From NCBI GenBank assembly GCA_027311185.1, contig DAICZK010000083.1, positions 1 to 6,552 of the forward strand: DNA of 6,552 nt, written 5' to 3'. Shown in pieces: positions 1 through 5,010 of this stretch (positions are counted from its first letter, which is position 1; each line of letters starts with the position of its first letter). A model generated the notes under the pieces. It was not told the origin of the DNA. It saw only the letters and a program-made list of their open reading frames with translations, and searched no databases. The position numbers and the translations under genes are program-made. The stretch comes from Sulfuriferula sp. GTDB lineage: Bacteria; Pseudomonadota; Gammaproteobacteria; Burkholderiales; Sulfuriferulaceae.

Positions 1-107
1 TCAACAAGCGTTGTTCCATCAGACTGCTGGATCATCGCACAAGCTGTAATTTGCGCTTGATGTATATCCAGCCCAATGACACGTTGATAAATTGTTGTCA
101 GTTCCAT
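1..107 (-). CDS. IS110-family transposase, N-terminal fragment cut by the window edge
   Basis: The minus strand from the ATG at 107-105 encodes 35 codons beginning MELTTIYQRVIGLDIHQAQI and runs off the left edge. The GLDIH segment (residues 12-16) matches the first acidic position of the RuvC-like DEDD domain that opens IS110-family transposases (Pfam DEDD_Tnp_IS110), which cut and rejoin DNA during insertion and excision. The start is well supported: AAAGGAG (119-113) lies 5 bases upstream of the ATG. Family members are usually about 300-400 residues, so only about a tenth is visible, and the remaining acidic residues and the catalytic serine domain cannot be checked. Whether the element is intact is therefore unknown. 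The upstream non-coding stretch belongs to, or abuts, the element's left end. The family call is fairly secure; the subgroup (IS110 or IS1111) is not settled by this fragment. Confidence 0.85.
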   Translation of the reverse strand, partial: MELTTIYQRVIGLDIHQAQITACAMIQQSDGTTLV

Positions 108-300
108 CCCGTCTCCTTTCGATTTACAATCGGATCTGGAAGGTGGCGGATGCCGAACTGAAGCTGCCTGAAGACAACAAGTCGTCAACGGCCTGTTTAA
201 CGTGCGCTCTCTATGGAAGCAATCCGGGGTACGAGTCAGTTCGGCGGGTCACGTTAGATTTCGGGGTGGAGCCGCCAAAGTTTTGCACGACCTCTTTCCG
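108..300 (-). ncRNA. Candidate IS110 left end with possible bridge RNA
   Basis: No coding frame explains this stretch between the transposase start and the chimeric orfA/PAS frame. Read on the minus strand it can fold. TTTGGCGG (279-272) pairs with CCGCCGAA (247-240) over 8 base pairs with one G-U pair, leaving a 24-base loop. A second small hairpin, GACGA-CTTG-TTGTC, lies at 186-173. In IS110-group elements the non-coding end upstream of the transposase encodes a structured bridge RNA whose internal loops pair with donor and target DNA; that is published family knowledge. Assigning it here is inference from position, length and the large-loop stem. The outer boundary of the element is not visible, and the true end could lie anywhere up to about 335. 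Confidence 0.3.
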
Positions 301-893
301 TTACCTTCCAACCCGAAGTGTCTTTCATTATCAGGGGTGGCTGCAACTGCAATGAACGTTAGGATGTCCGCGTTGAGAGCTTTGTCGATGTCCATTATCT
401 TCATGGACAGCAGTTCGTCCCTGCTGTAGCCCAATCTGCAGCATTGTGTTTCGTTAACGGCTTCCGCCAGTGCTCGTTCCTTGCGATGCAGTTCGCGCTC
501 CAACTGCTTGATGCGCTTTTGATCCTGTCGCGCCTGACCCCGTTCCGCTTGCCGTGCGGCCTGCGCTTTCTGCTGACCATCCAGGGCCGCCTGTCGCCAG
601 GCTTTCACCTGTTCAACATACACACCTTTTTCACGGCAATAGGCGCCAATGTCGATCTCGCTCAACCCGGCCGTCTCTATGACCATCGCCAATTTCTCTT
701 CCGCCGACCAATCGTCGGGCACCTTTCCTGCTCCTGGCACAGACATTCCCTCCGCTCTGACCTGTTTGCGCCAAGCATACAACGTCACGTCAGAAATGCC
801 TTCCTGTTTTGCAACTTCCATTACCGTCATGTTCATCGGCGGCAACCATTTTTTCAAAACCGCCGACTTCTTCTCATCTGAATACCGCTTCAT
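249..893 (-). pseudogene. Broken IS3-family orfA running into foreign sequence
   Basis: A 214-codon frame from the ATG at 893 starts MKRYSDEKKSAVLKKWLPP. Residues 1-145 look like the orfA (DNA-binding) protein of an IS3-family element. There is an HTH_Tnp_1-type helix-turn-helix (about 22-47, EVAKQEGISDVTLYAWRKQ), a second HTH-like unit starting at DWSAEEKLAMVIE (61 to about 105), and a charged coiled coil (about 108-143, ending KRIKQLERELHRKERALAEA). Intact relatives continue with a short leucine-rich tail and then frameshift into orfB, the DDE integrase. Here orfA identity stops at about base 459, the usual tail and all of orfB are missing, and the frame continues into PAS-like and then unrecognisable residues. 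This fits a deletion or later insertion that removed the 3' part of the element. Only a weak SD-like GAG is seen before the ATG. It is unlikely to be a working transposase, although the fused frame could still be translated. Confidence 0.75.
336..458 (-). pseudogene. PAS-domain gene fragment fused in frame to orfA
   Basis: Residues 146-186 of the chimeric frame start VNETQCCRLGYSRDELLSMK and continue IMDIDKALNADI. This resembles the middle of a PAS sensory domain, where the pattern VNxxxCxxLGYSxEELLxMxxxDIDP is typical of sensor kinases and GGDEF/EAL proteins. The beginning and end of the domain are absent, and similarity fades after NADI, suggesting a frameshift or junction around 340-375. 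The fragment joins orfA with no intervening IS terminus, so it is most easily read as debris from a host signalling gene trapped between two insertion sequences. The PAS call rests on recognising the pattern over about 30 residues only. Chance similarity in an otherwise random tail cannot be excluded. Confidence 0.45.
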
Positions 894-957
894 TTTCGCT
901 CAATTCGCCCCCGGCCTAAGTTTACCCAATTTAGCCGAAGCGACAACTATCCTGACA
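894..957 (-). mobile_element. Probable terminal region of the IS3-family element
   Basis: Upstream of orfA the minus strand reads TGTCAGGATAGTTGTCGC from base 957 inward. IS3-family termini usually begin with TG, and orfA usually starts within about 60-100 bases of the tip, so a terminus at 957 fits the orfA start at 893. The partner inverted repeat is lost with orfB, so the end cannot be confirmed by pairing. No target-site duplication can be tested because the other flank is missing. The exact tip could differ by a few bases. Confidence 0.4.
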
Positions 958-1047
958 CCGGGGGATCCATCGATGATGGTGCGTGAGCTTGGTCTAGGCA
1001 TCGAAATTGTGGTTAAGAAAGCACATCCGCATAAACCTTTTGGATAG
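958..1047 (+). pseudogene. Possible 3' remnant of a host gene cut by the IS
   Basis: Directly outside the suggested IS tip, the plus strand stays open for 29 codons and ends in TAG. It contains GDPSMMVRELGLGIEIVVKK and then a basic tail, AHPHKPFG. The GDPS...LGLxIEIVVKK pattern loosely recalls the C-terminal end of small XRE/HigA-like antitoxins of the COG3636 type, but the match is too short to name. Its abrupt beginning at the IS boundary is what suggests a disrupted gene. No promoter or start can be assigned. It may be only an open stretch by chance. Confidence 0.2.
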
Positions 1048-1126
1048 GTGAAGCATTAATTCCAGCATTGAGTCGATATTGGCATTTATTCGAAGTAGTA
1101 AAATGGACATAGTAAATGTACACTTG

Positions 1127-1207
1127 AATTTACGACTTGTACTAACTTCGAGTTTAAAATTGATAAACTTGAAACCCATATAAAACGCGGTTCATAATTT
1201 ACGACTT
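1127..1207. repeat. 12-bp direct repeat aatttacgactt, two copies
   Basis: The exact 12-mer aatttacgactt occurs at 1127-1138 and again at 1196-1207, a 69-base offset, within the AT-rich gap. The two copies could be binding sites or remnants of a duplication. In AT-rich sequence a chance match of this length over a short distance is uncommon but not impossible. Confidence 0.55.
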
Positions 1208-1226
1208 TAATAGTGACTTTAATAAT
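1203..1226. repeat. 12-base tandem gactttaata, two copies
   Basis: gactttaata occurs at 1203-1212 and 1215-1224, a period of 12 bases: gactttaatagt followed by gactttaataat. It overlaps the right copy of the 12-mer direct repeat. The near-helical spacing would suit an iterated protein-binding site, but no known regulator motif is recognised. Confidence 0.5.
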
Positions 1227-1599
1227 GCAGAACAGCGAGGGCGCGCGCCAATTTATGAAAAGATCGGGCTAATCAATTAAAGGTCTATTAAAACCATAAA
1301 AAATTTGACTTTGGGTGCGGGTGGTCTGATCTTCGGTTTATGCGGTTGGCTGCGTCGTCTTAAACTCAATAAATCATGAGGCACCGCTTTGACGTAAGTT
1401 GCTATTACAGGTTCGCGCCAGAGGCGGTCTGAGGATACTGGTTGTTTTCCGGATGCAAATCTTGTTGCCACATAGTTTAACCAATATACGCCTATGATGA
1501 ATTTCATTGAGCGACCAAAACGGTGTCTAGGTGGTAACCAAAAATGAACTAACCCTCTGTTTAGTGCAGAAAAAAACTACAAACTTAAGGGCGTAGCCG

Positions 1600-1620
1600 A
1601 TGAATTACAACAGCCCATGA
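1600..1620 (+). CDS. Possible 6-codon upstream ORF coupled to the next gene
   Basis: ATG at 1600 begins a tiny frame, MNYNSP, whose TGA stop (1618-1620) overlaps the ATG of the flippase-like gene (1617-1619) as ATGA. An SD-like AAGGG (1587-1591) lies 8 bases before this ATG, while no SD lies at a useful distance from 1617. The layout is that of translational coupling, where ribosomes finishing the mini-ORF reinitiate on the membrane-protein gene. There is no protein-level evidence. The alternative is that the AAGGG serves 1617 directly despite a long spacer. Confidence 0.3.
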   Translation: MNYNSP

Positions 1621-2630
1621 GGCGATCTCTTTTGCTTTTCGCAGTCGGACTGGTACTGGGCTTGAGCATTGCCTTTGTATATGGCGGCAGCGGGTTGTTC
1701 CATCGCTTGGCGGCATTTCCGCTGTCCGCGTTGTGCGTGGTTCTGGCGATGATTTTTGTCGGCTGGAACTTCAATGCCGGTCGCATGCGCCTGATGTTGA
1801 GCGGGATCGGGAAGCCGATGCGACATGGCCGTTCACTGGCCACGGTGATGGCTACTGAATTCGCCATTAGCGCAACGCCTTCCGGCAGCGGCGGCCTGCT
1901 CACCTATGTCTACTTGCTGAAACGGCATGGCGCATCCGGCACTGCTGCCGCCGCGATGTATGCGACAGATATTATGATCGACATGCTGGTGTTCAATATG
2001 GTACTGCTGGTCGTTACGCTCGCGTTTTTCGTTCATCCGGCGCCGTTGCATATCGGCTGGGAAATTGCGATGCTGGCGGGATTGATATTGGGCATGTTGT
2101 CGTTGGCCTGGGCCGCGGTGCGGCATTATCGCTCGGTGTTATTGTGGATTGGCCGACACATTCTTAATCGGCGCGTCTCTGCGGCGAAAAGGCGTATTCT
2201 GACCCGCGGCGTGCTGCGTTTTCGCCATGCGCTGCATCTGATTATGGGGTTTTCCCGCTTGAGGCTTTTCGGGATATTTTTGTGCTGCCTCGGTCACTGG
2301 GTGCTGCGATACAGTGTGCTGTACGTGATTCTTGTCGGGATGGATCGCGATGTTTACTGGGCGGATACCATTCTCATCCAGATGCTGGCTTTTACGGCGG
2401 GCCTCTTCACGATGCTTCCCGGCGGCAGCGGCGGGGTCGAATTGAGCTTTACCGCGCTGTTCTCGCCACTGCTCGACCATGCAACGCTGGGCGCGGTATT
2501 GCTGATGTGGCGTTTTACTACCTACTATTTTTACCTGATCGCGGGTGGTCCGGTATTCTTCCTGTTTGTGGGCAAGGCACTGTGGCAACGGCTGGGGAAT
2601 GGGAGGCCAAAAGAGCATGCAACGGTCTAG
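1617..2630 (+). CDS. LPG-synthase-TM / flippase-like inner-membrane protein (PF03706, UPF0104 type)
   Basis: This 337-residue polytopic protein has about 7-8 hydrophobic segments (roughly 5-22, 33-52, 122-140, 148-168, 217-240, 250-268, 288-320). Family hallmarks are EFAISATPSGSGG (81-93), the arginine in RYSVLYVIL (231-239), LPGGSGGVELSFTALF (267-282), and WRF followed by YYFYLIAGG near the C-terminus (298-311). The two Gly-rich motifs preceding acidic or aromatic residues are typical of the domain that flips lysyl-phosphatidylglycerol in MprF and of stand-alone YbhN-like relatives. There is no C-terminal aminoacyl-transferase domain, so it cannot make lysyl-PG itself. A lipid or lipid-linked translocation role in the inner membrane is inferred from the family. 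ATG 1617 is the only good start: the frame is closed by TGA at 1545-1547 and contains no other ATG/GTG/TTG. It lacks its own SD and overlaps a 6-codon ORF. It converges with the PsiE-family gene across 223 bases in which I see no clear terminator. Confidence 0.85.
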   Translation: MRRSLLLFAVGLVLGLSIAFVYGGSGLFHRLAAFPLSALCVVLAMIFVGWNFNAGRMRLMLSGIGKPMRHGRSLATVMATEFAISATPSGSGGLLTYVYLLKRHGASGTAAAAMYATDIMIDMLVFNMVLLVVTLAFFVHPAPLHIGWEIAMLAGLILGMLSLAWAAVRHYRSVLLWIGRHILNRRVSAAKRRILTRGVLRFRHALHLIMGFSRLRLFGIFLCCLGHWVLRYSVLYVILVGMDRDVYWADTILIQMLAFTAGLFTMLPGGSGGVELSFTALFSPLLDHATLGAVLLMWRFTTYYFYLIAGGPVFFLFVGKALWQRLGNGRPKEHATV

Positions 2631-2853
2631 TTCCGAGGAGCAGAGTTCTGGGGATTGGTTCTCGCATGCCGGCAACGCCCGCTTCGATCGATTAACGGTC
2701 AGTTCATAATTTATCGACCTGTTGCCAAGGATCGCAGAGTGGGCATGGTCGTGCGCGCAATGGATGGTGACCGCGCCATTCTCATTCATCAGGCACAAAC
2801 TGCAATAAAAACGGAGTCGGTTATTCCGGTTGATGAGAGAGGGAAGGCAGTCG

Positions 2854-3369
2854 CTATCCCCGGTCATTGTCCGGAGAGCGAAACTGGACAGCGGCAAACC
2901 GGGCTGATACGAGCACGGCCAGCAAGCCGGAGAGCGCCAGGATTTGCGTCCAGTTCATGTTGTTGTTGTATAGACCTATAAAGATATCCCGCAAAACGAA
3001 AGAGATACCGACTTCGGCGAGCACTCTCAACCGGATGCGATGGAATTCCAGATAATCCGTGAAAGTGTGAAATAATTCAATGAGCACAAAGACGGAGAGC
3101 ACATCGGTAACCAGAGTCTGGACGCTGCCGTCCACGAGTTTGTGTGAAATAGTCAGAGAATTGGACATCGTGCTGAGCGAGGCATTCGCAGCTGTCACGA
3201 AATCAAAGGCCAGACCAATCACGGCGCCCACCAGGGTGAGCAGCATGACGAAGATCAAGGCGGCAACGATGACATCCAGAATTCTGTTGTAAATCCGCAG
3301 GGAGTGGCTTTTCACCCCTGCTATCAGGATTTCAGGTGGCGGATCGCTCCTGTGTTGTTGCTCTCGCAT
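2854..3369 (-). CDS. PsiE-family (phosphate-starvation-inducible E) membrane protein
   Basis: This 171-residue protein has a polar N-terminus (1-27) followed by about four hydrophobic segments (about 30-58, 86-104, 115-134, 139-160). The diagnostic stretch starts VLSVFVLIELFHTFTDYLEF (90-109) and continues HRIRLRVLAEV then RDIFIG. It matches the PsiE/PF06146 layout: a helix with an ELF-type end, a short basic loop, and a helix with an R-[DE]-hydrophobic motif. The biochemical function of the family is unknown; in E. coli psiE is induced by phosphate starvation and also responds to cAMP-CRP. The protein is longer than E. coli PsiE (about 136 residues), mainly through the N-terminal tail. ATG 3369 is the farthest start, with an in-frame TAA just upstream. 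No SD is visible, and a TAATAT box (3378-3373) sits so close that the true start or promoter is uncertain. It is divergent from the antiporter gene. A lone CTGTGATA (3415-3408) is too little to call a Pho box. Confidence 0.82.
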   Translation of the reverse strand: MREQQHRSDPPPEILIAGVKSHSLRIYNRILDVIVAALIFVMLLTLVGAVIGLAFDFVTAANASLSTMSNSLTISHKLVDGSVQTLVTDVLSVFVLIELFHTFTDYLEFHRIRLRVLAEVGISFVLRDIFIGLYNNNMNWTQILALSGLLAVLVSARFAAVQFRSPDNDRG

Positions 3370-3643
3370 ATAATATTAGCCCACTAGCCCCCATTTTCCG
3401 CTCACCTTATCACAGTCCAATCGTAATGGGTATCGCGTTCAATGAGCTCCTCTTGCGATGCCCCGTGGTTGCGCGGCTCAGGGATTAATATTTACACGGC
3501 AGATAAATTCCGCGTCGCTATGTACTCCCATAAATAATAATAATAAATTATGATATATTTCAGGGGCGACTAAATGATACTGTCAGCCTTTTGTCGCCGG
3601 CGGCGTCGGATCTGATTTTTATTCATGCATTCAAACCATACCG
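3370..3643. promoter_or_regulatory. Shared intergenic region between divergent PsiE and antiporter genes
   Basis: These 274 bases must carry promoters for both neighbours. A very AT-rich block (3531-3560) includes four AAT triplets (3533-3544) and a TATGAT (3549-3554) that could be a -10 box for the antiporter, but no matching -35 is evident. Downstream lie an arginine-rich leader ORF and a small GC-rich inverted repeat, cgccggcg (3595-3602), followed after 13 bases by a run of T. The 11-mer actagccccca occurs near both edges (3383-3393 and 3647-3657). No known regulator site is recognised with confidence. Confidence 0.4.
3574..3615 (+). CDS. Possible 13-codon arginine-rich leader peptide
   Basis: ATG 3574 opens MILSAFCRRRRRI followed by TGA. 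It is preceded by AGGGG (3562-3566) at a 7-base spacing, a better ribosome site than anything near the antiporter start. It ends 28 bases before that gene. Five consecutive arginine codons (CGC CGG CGG CGT CGG), overlapping a GC-rich inverted repeat, could slow ribosomes and affect downstream translation or transcription. This is inference from layout. The frame is short enough to arise by chance, and a GC-rich CGG run naturally gives arginine. Confidence 0.3.
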   Translation: MILSAFCRRRRRI

Positions 3644-4936
3644 ATGACTAGCCCCCAATGGTTCCTGCTCATAGGCGCGCTGTTGCTCGTCATGGGCCTC
3701 ACGTCTTCCGTCCTCAAGCGCCTGCCGATTACGTCCGCCATCATTTATCTGGCGGTCGGCCTGCTGGTCGGGCCTACCGTGTTCAACCTGTTTCATTTCA
3801 ATCCGCTCAAGCAATCCGCGCTACTGGAGGTGCTGACCGAGGCCGCGGTATTGATTTCGCTGTTTTCGGCCGGGGTCAAAATGCCGGTTCCGTTCAGCTT
3901 CATTCGCTGGCGCAGGCCGATACTGCTGGCCACGGTGTCGGTGGCCATTACCGTCGCGCTGATTGCGGCGTTTGCCTATTACGTGCTGGGCTTGCCGCTG
4001 GGGGCAGGGGTGCTACTGGGCGCAATTTTGGCACCTACCGACCCGGTGCTGGCGACCGACGTGCAGATCCGCCATCCCGGCGACCGCGACCAGTTGCGCT
4101 TTACGCTGACCTCCGAGGCGGGGATGAACGATGGCAGCGCTTTTCCGTTCGTCATGCTCGGGATGGGCTTGCTGGGCCTGCATGACCTGGGTCATTACGG
4201 CCTGAGCTGGCTATGGCTGGACGTGGTCTGGGCGACGCTGGGCGGCGTTGCGATCGGCGTTGTCGCGGGCGTTGCGCTGGCGCACCTGAGCTGGACCTTG
4301 CGTCGCGCGCCGTACCGACACGAACTGATGGATGATTTTCTGGGTCTGGGTTTGATCGGCATGGTGTATGGCCTTGCCGTGCTGGTCCATGTCTGGGGTT
4401 TTCTGGCGGTGTTTTTTGCCGCCGTGGCGTTGCACCAGACCGAGTTGAAGCTAGCCAGCGGCGCACGCGAAACCGAGCGCATGTCGGAGCAAATCGCGCG
4501 CAGCCACGCCAATTTATATCCAGACACTGAATTGCCGCTGACTGTGAGCGAAGGATCGCTGGTTTTCAAGGAGCATCTGGAACGGCTGTCGGAAGTGCTG
4601 CTGATTCTGCTGATTGGCGGCACCCTGTTTCTGAACTCATGGGGCTGGGCGGCGGTGGAGCTTGCGCTATTTCTGTTTGTGGTCGCGCGCCCGATCAGCG
4701 TCCTGATCAGTCTGTTGGGCACGCGCAGCCTGTGGCGGATACGCGGCATGACCGCCTGGTTCGGCGTGCGCGGGATCGGCTCGCTCTACTACCTGATGTA
4801 CGCCATCCAGCACGGCCTGCCGCAAGCGCTGGCGCTCACGCTGATACAGCTGACGCTGATCGTTGTCACGCTGTCCATCCTGTTTCACGGCATCAGCGTC
4901 AAACCGATGATGGGACGATTCTGGCGGGGCGACTAA
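3644..4936 (+). CDS. CPA1-type Na+(K+)/H+ antiporter (NhaP-like)
   Basis: This 430-residue inner-membrane protein with about 12-13 helices exchanges cytoplasmic Na+ or K+ for H+. Key motifs are LPITSAIIYLAVGLLVGP (27-44, first core helix region), APTDPVLATDVQ (130-141, the unwound TDP helix), and SEAGMNDGSAFPF (157-169). In the last motif Asn162-Asp163 is the ND ion-binding pair typical of electroneutral CPA1 exchangers. A conserved arginine in ARP (349) and FGVRGIGSLYYL (373-384) follow. A hydrophilic loop at about 265-315 holds charged segments, which is common in this branch. There is no C-terminal TrkA/RCK or universal-stress domain; the protein ends soon after the last helix in RFWRGD. 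ATG 3644 is chosen because it precedes helix 1 directly. It has no SD, and an 8-codon frame from ATG 3625 overlaps it. It is divergent from the PsiE-family gene and convergent with the MFS gene. Ion preference cannot be read from sequence. Confidence 0.9.
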   Translation: MTSPQWFLLIGALLLVMGLTSSVLKRLPITSAIIYLAVGLLVGPTVFNLFHFNPLKQSALLEVLTEAAVLISLFSAGVKMPVPFSFIRWRRPILLATVSVAITVALIAAFAYYVLGLPLGAGVLLGAILAPTDPVLATDVQIRHPGDRDQLRFTLTSEAGMNDGSAFPFVMLGMGLLGLHDLGHYGLSWLWLDVVWATLGGVAIGVVAGVALAHLSWTLRRAPYRHELMDDFLGLGLIGMVYGLAVLVHVWGFLAVFFAAVALHQTELKLASGARETERMSEQIARSHANLYPDTELPLTVSEGSLVFKEHLERLSEVLLILLIGGTLFLNSWGWAAVELALFLFVVARPISVLISLLGTRSLWRIRGMTAWFGVRGIGSLYYLMYAIQHGLPQALALTLIQLTLIVVTLSILFHGISVKPMMGRFWRGD

Positions 4937-4952
4937 GGCTGAGTGAGTCGTT

Positions 4953-4984
4953 GCATCCTCAAGCAACCTGTTGCTGCGAGGTGC
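4953..4984. terminator. Hairpin between convergent antiporter and MFS genes
   Basis: GCA-t-CCTC-a-AGCAAC-ct-GTTGCT-gc-GAGG-TGC forms a bulged stem of 13 pairs around a very short loop, centred at 4968-4969. It starts 16 bases after the antiporter stop (4934-4936) and ends 26 bases before the MFS stop codon (5011-5013), in the only gap between the two converging genes. It can fold in either transcript. There is no T-run on either side, so it is not a canonical intrinsic terminator. It may instead block readthrough or protect 3' ends. Confidence 0.5.
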
Positions 4985-5010
4985 GCGGCAGACAAATCCG
5001 GATACGGCGG

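Larger units (their letters stand above)
1048..1599. other. AT-rich intergenic stretch without a convincing gene
   Basis: About 550 bases separate the IS debris from the flippase-like gene. The part at 1048-1310 is visibly AT-rich compared with the genes to the right. It carries short direct repeats and an isolated perfect GC palindrome, ggcgcgcgcc (1240-1249). The 76-codon minus-strand frame at 1507-1277 has no SD, no recognisable domain and a proline/basic-rich end, and I do not consider it a gene. The stretch must hold the promoter of the gene starting at 1617, but I could not pick a credible -35/-10 pair. No tRNA or clear terminator is seen. Confidence 0.5.

Noticed and set aside
444..1047. 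Plus-strand open frames opposite orfA
   Set aside because: They are antisense shadows of the orfA frame; only the part beyond the IS tip (958-1047) was kept, as a low-confidence remnant.
1277..1507. 76-codon minus-strand frame starting MKFIIGVYWLNY
   Set aside because: There is no SD, no recognised domain, and the composition drifts to a Pro/Arg/Lys-rich end. It lies alone in a non-coding, repeat-bearing gap.
2631..2853. Possible small gene or terminator between the flippase-like and PsiE-family genes
   Set aside because: Frames here lack SDs and known domains, and only 4-5 base stems were found, too weak to call a terminator.
2139..2897. 252-codon minus-strand frame opposite the flippase-like gene
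   Set aside because: It is rich in Gln/His/Pro as expected for an antisense shadow, has no domain, and its end overlaps the PsiE-family gene.
3408..3415. CTGTGATA on the minus strand as a Pho box upstream of the PsiE-family gene
   Set aside because: Only one imperfect half-site is present. A PhoB site needs two CTGTCAT-like repeats with 11-base spacing, and the second is not there.
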